This document shows, piece after piece, positions 44,590 to 52,659 of a stretch of DNA of 60,606 bases. Source of the DNA: Candidatus Melainabacteria bacterium (GTDB taxonomy: Bacteria; Cyanobacteriota; Vampirovibrionia; Obscuribacterales; Obscuribacteraceae); the NCBI GenBank assembly GCA_003153555.1, contig PLZS01000095.1, forward strand, positions 1 through 60,606, written 5' to 3'. Numbering within the stretch: position 1 is the first letter of the stretch; every line of letters starts with the position of its first letter. The notes under the pieces are model-generated. The model had not been told where the DNA came from. It was given only the letters and a program-made list of their open reading frames with translations, and made no database searches. The position numbers and the translations under genes were made by a program.

Positions 44590-45555
44590 ATGACCGACGA
44601 TCTCGATTCGACAAATAGTATAGGACGCAGGCGCTTTTTAAAGTCCATATTTGGATTAGGCGCCGTGGTGGACGAGGCCGTTGAGGCTAAGGCGCCGGAA
44701 GTGATACCACAACCTGGGAGCGCCGGCATCCTTGCCGGCATCGAGAGAGCCGCACCTGTATTTATTTGGGCTGATTTGAAAACGGGACAAGTAGGTTTTC
44801 CAAGTGGTTTGAATCTTGGCAGCGGTATGCCTGGCTCAACAATGAAATTAGTGGCGGCAGCTGCATTGCATGAGGAATCGCTGATCAGTCCAAATCAAAT
44901 TTATGAATGTCCAGGTCACATCACTTTGCACAAGCAAACGTTTAATTGTTTGCATGCGCATGGACGTGTCAATTTGACTCACGCGATTGCCAAATCATGC
45001 AACGTGTTTTTTGTTCTTGCTTCTGAGAAATTGCATACGTCTACATTTTTAGATTACGCTAGAAAGTTTGGCTTGGATCAGCCTGTTGCGGGACGTCAGT
45101 CTGGTGCATTTCCAGCAAAAGCGAATGGACCTTCATACCGTTACGTTTTGGGACTTGCAGAAGACATGCAGCCGAACAGCCTGCAGATTTTGAGAATGAG
45201 TGCCATCGTTGCCACCAAGGGCGATGTCCCATTTTTGCATAGCGCGGAAGATTCTGCCGATGGAGAAAGATTTCGTTTGCAACTATCCGATGGCACGTGG
45301 CATCGATTGCAGCAAGGCATGGAATTGGCATGCACTGAGGGGACTGCCCAGAAACTTGATCCGGAAAACAAGTTGCATATCGCTGCCAAAACAGGAACTG
45401 CACCGCGAGGAAATAAATTCAGTTCATGGATCACTGGCTACTTTCCTACAGATGCTCCAAAGCATGCGTTCGTTTTGAATTCGACTGCTGGAACCAGTCA
45501 AGAAGCCGCGGTGCCTCAGGCGCACAAGTTTTTGTTCGCTTCGGACTGGCCTTAA
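44590..45555 (+). CDS. Tat-exported penicillin-binding transpeptidase
   Basis: 321-residue single transpeptidase domain. The N terminus carries a Tat-type motif (GRRRFLKSIFGLGAV, Arg 13-15). Active-site motifs: STMK (Ser about 83, Lys about 86), SCN (Ser about 136) and KTG (Lys about 267), the classic PBP triad. There is no glycosyltransferase domain and no obvious membrane helix beyond the leader, so it may be periplasmic. A 30-nt copy of the hairpin repeat lies in frame at 44713-44742 between the leader and the catalytic domain. It is divergent from AMMECR1/A2M, which recalls the PBP1C-A2M pairing known elsewhere. D,D-transpeptidase or carboxypeptidase activity is inferred. Confidence 0.85.
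   Translation: MTDDLDSTNSIGRRRFLKSIFGLGAVVDEAVEAKAPEVIPQPGSAGILAGIERAAPVFIWADLKTGQVGFPSGLNLGSGMPGSTMKLVAAAALHEESLISPNQIYECPGHITLHKQTFNCLHAHGRVNLTHAIAKSCNVFFVLASEKLHTSTFLDYARKFGLDQPVAGRQSGAFPAKANGPSYRYVLGLAEDMQPNSLQILRMSAIVATKGDVPFLHSAEDSADGERFRLQLSDGTWHRLQQGMELACTEGTAQKLDPENKLHIAAKTGTAPRGNKFSSWITGYFPTDAPKHAFVLNSTAGTSQEAAVPQAHKFLFASDWP
44713..44742 (-). repeat. hairpin repeat copy inside the PBP gene
   Basis: Reversed tag CCTGGGAGC (44713-44721) and hairpin GCCGGCA-TCCT-TGCCGGC (44722-44739). It is translated in frame as part of the linker (PGSAGILAGI), between the Tat leader and the transpeptidase domain. Confidence 0.9.
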
Positions 45556-45599
45556 CTCGAAGCGGATGCGATTTTTTGCCGGGCACCATATACGGTGAG

Positions 45600-45626
45600 C
45601 CTGGGAGCGCCGCCATCCCTGGCGGC
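45600..45626 (-). repeat. GCGCTCC-tagged hairpin repeat, compensated stem
   Basis: Reversed tag CCTGGGAGC, then GCCGCCA-TCCC-TGGCGGC (45609-45626). Both arms differ from the common GCCGGCA/TGCCGGC, yet still pair exactly. Confidence 0.9.
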
Positions 45627-45667
45627 ACTTAGTTTCTAATTCGAAGTCCCATTAGAGAATTTTTGAT

Positions 45668-45693
45668 GCCGGCTGGAAGCCGGCGCTCCCAGG
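45668..45693 (+). repeat. GCGCTCC-tagged hairpin repeat, compensated stem
   Basis: GCCGGCT-GGA-AGCCGGC (45668-45684) followed by GCTCCCAGG. The last stem pair is T-A instead of A-T, with both sides changed. Confidence 0.9.
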
Positions 45694-45767
45694 CAACGTA
45701 ATTTCCCCATGTAAGACGGCCCGGCTAGTGATTATTATCTCTGCACGGCAAGAGAGGACGGGATACG

Positions 45768-48068
45768 GTGCCTGGCGACAGCTACGTAAGTGAGACCATC
45801 AAGACGCCAGCAGCCCAATCAGACGGGTGGCTAGCCGACAATGTCTTGCATCCATTCGTCAACGGCACCGGTGTAGTTCGGCTCTACGACACGATAGCCG
45901 ACAAACCTGCCGAGAATCTCCATGTTCCAACTGCCCAGTCTTTCAGTCCTGACTGGTGTGTTCAGTCTCTTTCATCTGCAGCAGGAGCAATTCTGCCCTA
46001 TGTGATAGCCGGAAAAGTAACTGGTATGGGAATGCGAGCGGTTGGTGAAGAACTGGGACTGACTGGCGCCTCGGCCAGACTGATGACCAGCGAAAGTCTC
46101 GCTCTGACAGGCGGCGCCGGAATCTACGAGTTCGCCCAGAAGCCACTCGAAGGTCAAACTCGTTTGGGCAATGCCGCCGGCACTATGGCCGGGTTCGCTG
46201 TGTTCACTGGCGGGAACCGCCTATTTGGAGAAGCCTTACCGCTCTCGTCGAGCTGGTTGGCAAAAGGCGCCAGTCGATTCGCTGTTGGTTCTGTGGGCGG
46301 TCTGGGAAGTTATGAAACCACCAATTTGGTAGCAGGCTTACAGGGTGTGCACCATCAAGAAAGCTGGCAGGAGCGCTGGCAAACGATGGCCCAGGGCGGC
46401 TTCATCAACGTTGCTCTGCCTGTCGTTCAAGAAGGTGCAAACAAGGCTGTCGATTATGCCGTTCACTCCCAGCCGTGGAGCAAGGGCATGCCTGTTGGGC
46501 GTGAGCTAAATAACGCGCAAATTAGCGACTCTCTTTTGCAGGAGCTAGCCCACGAGAATCCGCTCGCCCGCGTCAAGAGACTGACCGGCCAAGATACTGA
46601 AGCACAAGCCAATGTGCCGGGTAACGCAGTCATTCTGAATGCTGATGATGGATCTGCCAAGCTCGCTCATGAACTCACACATCTCAGTTTGGCGCGAGAC
46701 GCAGAGCCGTTTTATCGCCAGATAGGCGACCTGAGCAAAACCAATCCCCAAGCCGCTGAGCAGGCGTTCTACAACCTGAGGGCAAATATAGAGGCTGCGG
46801 CAAGAACAGTAGAAAATCAAGTTCAAGCAAGAACCGCAGGCGAGCCTGCACATCAAGTTGTCGCCGATCCCAAGGCCCTGGGAAGTGAGATAGCCGCTAA
46901 CGGCAAAACATACAGTGACACCTGGAAAGCAGAGTGGCAGGAATTCAAAGTTGACCCTTCTTTCCGTCCGTCGGTGGAATATGGCGGCAAAGGCATTCTC
47001 AAGTCCACTGATAACTATGAGCAGTGGATGAGTGATCAGATCAAGGTCGTGCCTGAAGATCTCGCTCAAAAGCACGCAGATATGTCTTCCGACGTATTCA
47101 AGTTTATGAGAGGCACCTATTATCGTTGGGCACAAAGATTTCCGAAGTTATTGCCGCAGTTGAATGAAGCGCCGATTGTAAACTCAGTAGGTGACTTGCA
47201 TGTCGACAACTTTGGCACATGGTTAGACAAGAAGGGACGACTGATCTGGGGAGTGAACGATTTTGATGAGGCATATCCGCTGCCTTATACAAACGACCTC
47301 GTCAGACTTTTGACCAGCGCCAACATATTAAGGCAGCAAGGAAAACTTCAACTCTCGTTGAAAGAAGCATCCGAAATTGTGTTAGACGGTTATCGCCAAA
47401 GCCTTAAGGATGGTGGCGATCCATTCATTCTTAGCCAAAACAAAAAACTCGGTAAACTTGCTGAGCAGCAGATGCCCGAGGACGCGGAGTACTGGAAAAA
47501 ATTAGATGCTCAGCTGGCCGGTCAGTCTGGTAAAAATGTGCCCAAAGACGCCAAGCAAGCACTCGAAGATGCAATGCCTGAGCCGAATCTTCCTTTGCGT
47601 TTTGGTCAAAGACGAGCCGGAATGGGAAGTCTCGGACGCGAACGATTTGTTGCTCGCACTGAGGTCAATGGTGAAAACGTTGCGCGCGAAGCCAAGGCTC
47701 TGCTGCCTTCAGCCAATTTCTTTGCCTCTGGCATAACCAAAGTGAAGAACTATTTCGACGAAATCACAGGCCATGCTGTTCGCGAGCAAAACCCGTTAGT
47801 GACAGCGCACGATAATTGGATGGTACGTGAACTTGCTCCAACTAGCTCGAAGATTGACCTTGCCGAGCTGACCCGCATCAGAGATGAGCGTCGCCTCCTC
47901 TGGGCGATGGGTTACGAAACAGCTAACATTCATCTGGGAACCAAAGGTGCTGCCGATGCCATATTGAAAGACCTGAAGACTCGCAATGAAAATTGGCTAG
48001 TTGATGCCGTCAAGACGATGACGAAGGATGTCAAAGAAGATCAGAAGTACTGGTCTGATAAGCATTGA
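45768..48068 (+). CDS. DUF2252 protein fused to a hydrophobic HELTH-containing N-terminal region
   Basis: 766 residues, GTG start with GAGG 10 nt upstream. Residues 1-230 are Gly/Ala-rich and hydrophobic (SSAAGAILPYVIAGKVTGMG, TMAGFAVFTGGNRLFG) and look membrane-inserting. At about 301-305 HELTH forms an HExxH zinc motif (KLAHELTHLSLA). From about 400 comes a DUF2252 domain: FMRGTYYRWAQRFPKLLP, GDLHVDNFGTWLDKKG (about 475), WGVNDFDEAYPLPYTNDL (about 497) and the closing WAMGYETANIHLGTKGA, which resembles kinase-like folds. The combination suggests an exported or toxin-like effector, but the true function is unknown. The gene has its own upstream region with two repeat copies. Confidence 0.78.
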   Translation: MPGDSYVSETIKTPAAQSDGWLADNVLHPFVNGTGVVRLYDTIADKPAENLHVPTAQSFSPDWCVQSLSSAAGAILPYVIAGKVTGMGMRAVGEELGLTGASARLMTSESLALTGGAGIYEFAQKPLEGQTRLGNAAGTMAGFAVFTGGNRLFGEALPLSSSWLAKGASRFAVGSVGGLGSYETTNLVAGLQGVHHQESWQERWQTMAQGGFINVALPVVQEGANKAVDYAVHSQPWSKGMPVGRELNNAQISDSLLQELAHENPLARVKRLTGQDTEAQANVPGNAVILNADDGSAKLAHELTHLSLARDAEPFYRQIGDLSKTNPQAAEQAFYNLRANIEAAARTVENQVQARTAGEPAHQVVADPKALGSEIAANGKTYSDTWKAEWQEFKVDPSFRPSVEYGGKGILKSTDNYEQWMSDQIKVVPEDLAQKHADMSSDVFKFMRGTYYRWAQRFPKLLPQLNEAPIVNSVGDLHVDNFGTWLDKKGRLIWGVNDFDEAYPLPYTNDLVRLLTSANILRQQGKLQLSLKEASEIVLDGYRQSLKDGGDPFILSQNKKLGKLAEQQMPEDAEYWKKLDAQLAGQSGKNVPKDAKQALEDAMPEPNLPLRFGQRRAGMGSLGRERFVARTEVNGENVAREAKALLPSANFFASGITKVKNYFDEITGHAVREQNPLVTAHDNWMVRELAPTSSKIDLAELTRIRDERRLLWAMGYETANIHLGTKGAADAILKDLKTRNENWLVDAVKTMTKDVKEDQKYWSDKH

Positions 48069-48103
48069 ATTTACAGCGATGTGCTGATGTGGTCTTGTTC
48101 GAA

Positions 48104-48128
48104 GCGCGCGCGACGCGTGCGCTCCAGG
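48104..48128 (+). repeat. GCGCTCC-tagged hairpin repeat, divergent
   Basis: GCGCGCG-CGA-CGCGTGC (48104-48120), with one G-T wobble, followed by GCTCCAGG. It lies in the convergent gap after the DUF2252 gene. Confidence 0.65.
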
Positions 48129-48182
48129 GTTAGGCCGAGAATAATTTCCTAGTTTGATTCGCCGTATCACTCTAGCGCGAGT

Positions 48183-49031
48183 TTAGGTATTTCTGATCAC
48201 TTCCACTGGGCATGGTGCTTGCAGCACAACTTCTTGCGAAACACTGCCCAGCCAAAGCTTGGATAGTCCGCCGTGTCCTCTTGAGCCCATTATTATCAGC
48301 TGTGCATCCCATTCGGCTGCCTTTTTGAGGATTTGCTCGCCTGGCTCACCTTCGAGGACGTGCGTTGTAATTTTGTTCGCAAGCACTGTGTTTAACTTCT
48401 CACCTGATTTGATCAGAAACTGTTGTGTGTGATCTACTGCTTTTGCTCTCTCGAGCGCGAGATTGCTTTTGTAGAGAGCGCTAAACCCGTCGCCATGCGC
48501 ATTTGCAAGAGGATTCAAAACGCCGACCAATTTCAACTCGGTCTCAGGCTTCCATGGCAGTTTCAAAATCCAATCTAATGCCTTCCGCGAATGATCCGAA
48601 TTATCGATTGCCACCAGCACGCGCTGCAATCGGAGATCACCAACTCCGCCGGGGCGTCTGGCGATCAATGTCGAGCACGAACCATAAAGCAACACTGTTT
48701 GCGACACACTGCCCAAGAGTATCCGTGCCAATCCGCGTCGACCACGAGCGCCCATGACCACCAGGTCTGCGGGCCAATTTGCGGATTGTTCAATGATCAC
48801 ATCCTTACTTTCACCAACCATGACGGTACTGTCAACGGTGGCATGCGGAAATCTCTTTTGTACTCGCTCGACTACACGTGCAACAAACTCTTCGGCTTCA
48901 CCGACTGATATAATCAGATCGACAACTGACAAGATTCTAATTTCGCTTCCTTGTGGCCATTCCCGCATCAGCAGGACATCTACAGGCACTCTGGAATGCT
49001 CGGAGTTGTCGATAGGAACGAGTATTTTCAC
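48183..49031 (-). CDS. Tandem universal stress protein (UspA x2)
   Basis: Two Usp domains in one chain. The first starts KILVPIDNSEHSR and ends with VVMGARGRRGLARILLGSVSQTVL; the second starts RVLVAIDNSDHSRKALDW and ends IIMGSRGHGGLSKLWLGSVSQEVV. Both have the G-2x-G-9x-G(S/T) ATP-binding pattern. The frame opens much further upstream, but AGGA lies 8 nt before GTG 49031 and gives the normal Usp start (VKILVPID), so I chose it (283 residues). Usp proteins help survival in stress or growth arrest and may bind ATP. It stands alone. Confidence 0.9.
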   Translation of the reverse strand: MKILVPIDNSEHSRVPVDVLLMREWPQGSEIRILSVVDLIISVGEAEEFVARVVERVQKRFPHATVDSTVMVGESKDVIIEQSANWPADLVVMGARGRRGLARILLGSVSQTVLLYGSCSTLIARRPGGVGDLRLQRVLVAIDNSDHSRKALDWILKLPWKPETELKLVGVLNPLANAHGDGFSALYKSNLALERAKAVDHTQQFLIKSGEKLNTVLANKITTHVLEGEPGEQILKKAAEWDAQLIIMGSRGHGGLSKLWLGSVSQEVVLQAPCPVEVIRNT

Positions 49032-49331
49032 TTTTGAATTCCTGTGCGTAGTTTGCCTTAAATAGCTCATTGACATTAAAGAAGTAAAGGCGCAGATTCT
49101 TATACAGCTCGAATGGAACAAATGTTGAGCTGAAGGCTTCTTATCCTCATCCGGGGATCGCCTACAAGAAGCGCCTGTGCACATTGCGGGGCTACACTGC
49201 AGATTGCCAGACTAGCGAAGCTACCCGGTACTACAGCCAAACTGCTCGGCATAATCTCAGAATAGCCTATCCGCGATTGCACTTCGCAACCTGCTCAGGC
49301 AGATCTAGATGCTAAACACGGAGGACGTTCC

Positions 49332-49538
49332 ATGGCACTCGCTAAATGCACACATCCCGGATGCACCTGTCTGCCGGCTCCCGGTATGATCTATTGCAGC
49401 ACCAGTTGCGAATTGGTTGAAGAAGAAAATATCGACGTCCCGATAAGCTGTGTATGTGGGCATCCTGGCTGTGATCCGCGCGGTAGGGTCCGATCGGTTA
49501 ATCCAATTGAATTTTTGGATGCAGAATCGAGCCACTAG
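49332..49538 (+). CDS. Bacterial metallothionein-like protein
   Basis: 68 residues with eight Cys (6, 11, 13, 22, 26, 40, 42, 47) and His in HPGC contexts. The pattern KCTHPGCTC, then IYCSTSCE, then CVCGHPGCD follows the bacterial SmtA/BmtA metallothionein pattern of Cys and His ligands for Zn or Cd. A strong ribosome site GGAGGA (49320-49325) lies 6 nt before the ATG. The C-terminal 20 residues (RGRVRSVNPIEFLDAESSH) are a free tail. It sits 72 nt before the SpoIID-type gene. The metal bound cannot be read from sequence. Confidence 0.88.
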   Translation: MALAKCTHPGCTCLPAPGMIYCSTSCELVEEENIDVPISCVCGHPGCDPRGRVRSVNPIEFLDAESSH

Positions 49539-49571
49539 GCATGAGTCGATCTTCTTGTTAAGTCGAGCAGC

Positions 49572-49600
49572 TTGCTGCATAGACTATCTTAGGATAAACT
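49572..49600 (+). promoter_or_regulatory. predicted promoter of the SpoIID-type gene
   Basis: -35 TTGCTG (49572-49577), 17-nt spacer, -10 TAAACT (49595-49600). The spacer ends CTTAGGA. The same layout, TTGCTG-N17-TAGACT, lies before the aminotransferase gene at 52660-52688. Confidence 0.45.
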
Positions 49601-49610
49601 GCCGCGCATC

Positions 49611-50720
49611 TTGGTTTTCATTCTTCTGTTTTTGCTGATTGTTATGGCGCCGCCAACCTTAGCGGCTATGCCCGCTCGGCTTACCATTCATCTTTTCGAA
49701 TCCCATCCTCCGTCCAGCCGTCTGAACGTTGATGGTCCGTTTCGTGTGATTGAACCAGCTCGCGCCGTTCCGACGGGAAAATATTATTTCGAGTCATCGG
49801 GCGGAGTCATCCACCTTCGATCTGTTCTGAAAAATCATCCATTCCGCATGGATGCGCAGAAATTTTCTCTCACTTCCGGTCATGGCGTGGCAATGCAGTA
49901 CAGCACGAGCAAACCAAGACGCTATAAGGGAATATTGAACATTCGCCGCGACCGAGACAATCTTCAGGTTGAAAACGTTGTGTCAGCGCGTGATTACATA
50001 ATGAGCGTAGTTGGCAGCGAGTCCGACATTTCGTTTCCACTTGAAAGCGCCAAGGCACAGGCGGTTCTGACTCAGACGCGTGTCTACAGGACACGCCCCG
50101 GTGACTCCATAGGTGATTCGACACAGCAGGAGTCATATTTCGGCACCGCCTATGTTACTCCGCTTGTAGAAAAGGCTGTAGGAAGCGTTTGGGGGCAAAT
50201 TCTCACCTACCATAATGAACCGATTCACATTTTCTATCACTCAACGTGCGCCGGTAGCACCAGTGATGCCTTCAAAGTATTCGGCGAAGGAGCCAGCAAC
50301 ATGCCTTACATGCCGTGTGTGCGGTGTGATTTTTGCCGCGACTCACCCTTTTGGAAGCCAACGCGGACGCGCATCCCGCTTGCAGATTTGACCAAGGAAT
50401 TTGGATCAGTACCCGACATCAACTCATACGATTGTGCGAAGCGCCCAACTGGCTTGACGCTGCATCAAGGTGGACGAATCGTAGATATATCGGGATATCA
50501 ATTCTGGATCAAGCTTGGTCAGCGCTTTGGTTGGGATAAGGCGCCGGGAACACGCTTTCAAATGCGCGGTAAGGGAGACTACGTAGAAGTCGAATCCACC
50601 GGGGCTGGTCACGGCGTCGGCATGTGTCAGTGGGGTGCTGCTGGGATGGCGAAACAGGGCAAGACTTACAGCGAAATTCTCAGGTTCTATTTTCCAGGCA
50701 CTGTAGTGCGGAAATTGTGA
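49611..50720 (+). CDS. SpoIID/LytB-domain protein
   Basis: 369 residues. A signal peptide (VFILLFLLIVMAPPTLAA) and then SpoIID domain motifs: VENVVSARDYIMSVVGSES, ESAKAQAVLTQTRVYR, FYHSTCAGSTSDAFKVFG and the final GAGHGVGMCQWGAAGMAKQGK with FYFPGT. SpoIID enzymes cut or remodel denuded peptidoglycan glycan strands, and members in non-sporulating diderms act in wall metabolism. The start is TTG 49611; an in-frame stop at 49590 rules out a longer start except non-standard codons. The 72-nt gap to the metallothionein holds the predicted promoter. Confidence 0.88.
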   Translation: MVFILLFLLIVMAPPTLAAMPARLTIHLFESHPPSSRLNVDGPFRVIEPARAVPTGKYYFESSGGVIHLRSVLKNHPFRMDAQKFSLTSGHGVAMQYSTSKPRRYKGILNIRRDRDNLQVENVVSARDYIMSVVGSESDISFPLESAKAQAVLTQTRVYRTRPGDSIGDSTQQESYFGTAYVTPLVEKAVGSVWGQILTYHNEPIHIFYHSTCAGSTSDAFKVFGEGASNMPYMPCVRCDFCRDSPFWKPTRTRIPLADLTKEFGSVPDINSYDCAKRPTGLTLHQGGRIVDISGYQFWIKLGQRFGWDKAPGTRFQMRGKGDYVEVESTGAGHGVGMCQWGAAGMAKQGKTYSEILRFYFPGTVVRKL

Positions 50721-50744
50721 GGAACCAGCCGTTCTTTAAGAAAT

Positions 50745-50836
50745 GAGCGCGGATTTTCAATCCGCCCCGAACTAATCACCAATCCAACATGGAGCGTTAG
50801 TGCGGGCTATGGGCGGCAAGGATTGCCGCGCTCCAT
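50745..50836. repeat. facing pair of hairpin repeats
   Basis: Left (reversed): GAGC and GCGGATT-TTC-AATCCGC (50749-50765). Right (forward): GCGGCAA-GGA-TTGCCGC (50813-50829), then GCTCCATTT. The outer ends AAATGAGC and GCTCCATTT face each other like a REPIN doublet. It lies between the convergent SpoIID and phosphatase genes. Confidence 0.85.
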
Positions 50837-50865
50837 TTCTCGCGGTAACACGCGCAGTAAGTTTC

Positions 50866-51504
50866 TTAGTTATTGCCGCCAAGGTAGCGCGTCACCAGCA
50901 TTAGCGAATCGTCTTCAGGTCTTGCGTATTCAGCCAGTAAAGCATCAGCTACGACTCTAGGTTTTCCTTCAATCGGCATGGCGCCTGCGAATTCGGGCTT
51001 GATCCCCGTGGTGGCAAGAATGAGAACGTCTCCCATGCGTACGGGATAGGTTGTATCGCGAATTGTGAATTGGTTGTCGCCGACAAAACCTTGCTGAAGC
51101 TTCAACCAGTTGTAGCGAGGGTCGGCTGTAGGACTACGGTGGTAGAGGAATCCCTGCACATTACCGACGCCGAACCAATTAGCTGTATGGTATGAAGTGT
51201 TAAAAATGGTCGCGCTGATTGAACACCCACCGGTTTCTTTGGCACATCGGTCGGCTCGATTAAAAAGGTCAACCAAGGAATGATGGGTGAAGCCTTCAAA
51301 TACTTCGGCGGCTGCCTTCGCTGCCCTGTTTCCGTCTTTTCCGTCTTGAGTAGCGTCAATGACGGCAATCAAAAAACCGCTTGGTGTCGACTTAACGACA
51401 GAAGTGAGAGGGCTTTTTTGCTCAGCAACTTTGACGCTGCGTCGCCCCACGGCCCATTCCACGACTGAACTTTGTTGCTGAAGTTGTTTAGAATCGATGC
51501 TCAT
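50866..51504 (-). CDS. RsbX-like PP2C/SpoIIE-type phosphatase
   Basis: 212 residues. A single PP2C-like domain: VVEWAVGRRS near the start, GFLIAVIDATQDGKDGNRAAKAAAEVF (metal-binding Asp region, where RsbX has a DGxGHG-type block), NWFGVGNVQGFLYHRS, then MGDVLILATTGIKPEF and the C-terminal acidic EDDSLMLVTRYLG. This resembles RsbX, which dephosphorylates stressosome or anti-sigma-switch proteins. No STAS, anti-sigma or sigma gene is adjacent, so the target is not visible. It is divergent from the TPR gene at 51599. Confidence 0.72.
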   Translation of the reverse strand: MSIDSKQLQQQSSVVEWAVGRRSVKVAEQKSPLTSVVKSTPSGFLIAVIDATQDGKDGNRAAKAAAEVFEGFTHHSLVDLFNRADRCAKETGGCSISATIFNTSYHTANWFGVGNVQGFLYHRSPTADPRYNWLKLQQGFVGDNQFTIRDTTYPVRMGDVLILATTGIKPEFAGAMPIEGKPRVVADALLAEYARPEDDSLMLVTRYLGGNN

Positions 51505-51598
51505 TTGTAGGTCCTACATGCTTAGAAACGCGCCGTTGCGCAGCCGGTAATGATATCATTCCAAATAACTTTGTTGCGGTAACGCTTAGGAAATCAGA

Positions 51599-52582
51599 AT
51601 GATGATTCCCGCCAGAGAAGTTCCTTCAGGACTGACAGCCGATGAATACTTGAAGTTAAGTATTCAGTATTTGCTTATGAATTGGAAAAAGCAGATGGTT
51701 ATTGCCGCCAAGAAAGCCATGGAAGGCGGTAATCCCATGAAAACTCGGCAGGTTGAAGGTCTTAGTGACGAGGAATACAAAAAACTTGGCATGATGCTGG
51801 GCATCGTCGAAACGACCATGGAAATTGGTGATCAAGCAAATGAGGTAGTCCGCTCAGCCTTTGAAGCAATGCACCAGGCAGCCTCCTTTGCTGACCAGGC
51901 TCTTGATGAGTTCGAGCCGATCATCGAAGTCAAAAATGAACTTCAAAATACGCTGAAATCGTGGACCGAACAGGCTGCCGAAGCGATCAATAAAGCGGTT
52001 GAAGAAATATTGCTGCCCGCTCTTGGATTGCCAACCAGAGACGTCCCTCAAGGCATGTCGGCGGAAGAATATTTCCGCATCGCCAATCAATATAAAACGA
52101 TGGGATGGACCGAACAGGCTCGGGATGCGCTTTTGTTGGCCAATGAAATCGATCCTAATGATGTCGGTCCCAAAGCTTTGAGGTACCTGCGCACCAAGAT
52201 TCCGCGCCATCCGGTGCCGCATCATGCAGTCAAGAAAAATATCTGGGGCCACAGCCTGTTTTTGCGGGGCGAACTGGATAGTGCCAAGGCGACGTTTGAA
52301 GAGTTGATCAAAAATTATCCTGACTTTGAATGGCCATACGGGAATCTGGGCGCTGTCTACATTCAACAGGGAAAAATCAGCAATGCGAAAGATGTTCTAT
52401 CTAAAGCGCTAGACATCAATGGGGACTATTTGAACGCCTGGCTTCATCTGGCACGGGCTCGGGCTGCCGTTCTCGAAGTGCGAGAAGCTCAAAGTTGCAT
52501 TGATAAGGCGGTTCGCCTTGACCCTGATGATCAAGCCGTGCAATCGCTAAAGACTCTTATTGAATTCTTGGGTTCTATATAG
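51599..52582 (+). CDS. TPR protein with duplicated N-terminal motif
   Basis: 327 residues, ATG start with AGGA 7 nt upstream. A motif of the form REVPSGLTADEYLKL occurs near residue 5 and recurs as RDVPQGMSAEEYFRI near 148, so the front half is an internal duplication. Between them is a long helical, Glu/Gln-rich, probably coiled-coil stretch (about 60-140). The C-terminal half has three or four TPR units (FLRGELDSAKATFEELIKN, YIQQGKISNAKDVLSKALDI, RAAVLEVREAQSCIDKAVRL). No signal peptide is present. The function is likely scaffolding. Confidence 0.72.
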   Translation: MMIPAREVPSGLTADEYLKLSIQYLLMNWKKQMVIAAKKAMEGGNPMKTRQVEGLSDEEYKKLGMMLGIVETTMEIGDQANEVVRSAFEAMHQAASFADQALDEFEPIIEVKNELQNTLKSWTEQAAEAINKAVEEILLPALGLPTRDVPQGMSAEEYFRIANQYKTMGWTEQARDALLLANEIDPNDVGPKALRYLRTKIPRHPVPHHAVKKNIWGHSLFLRGELDSAKATFEELIKNYPDFEWPYGNLGAVYIQQGKISNAKDVLSKALDINGDYLNAWLHLARARAAVLEVREAQSCIDKAVRLDPDDQAVQSLKTLIEFLGSI

Positions 52583-52583
52583 T

Positions 52584-52647
52584 GGAGCGCGGCTGACCAC
52601 AGCCGCCCATGATAACGAATCGAGGCGGGTCTGGAGACCCGCGCTCA
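52584..52647. repeat. facing pair of hairpin repeats
   Basis: Left (reversed): GGAGC and GCGGCTG-ACCA-CAGCCGC (52589-52606). Right: GCGGGTC-TGGA-GACCCGC (52625-52642), then GCTCATTT. It starts right at the stop codon of the TPR gene and precedes the aminotransferase promoter. Confidence 0.85.
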
Positions 52648-52659
52648 TTTTCCGCCCGC

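Noticed and set aside
49032..49184. N-terminal extension of the Usp protein
   Set aside because: The GTG at 49031 has a proper ribosome site and gives the standard Usp start; the extension has no homologous look.
51854..52366. 170-residue minus-strand reading frame
   Set aside because: It is antisense to the TPR gene, with no domain and no start signal.
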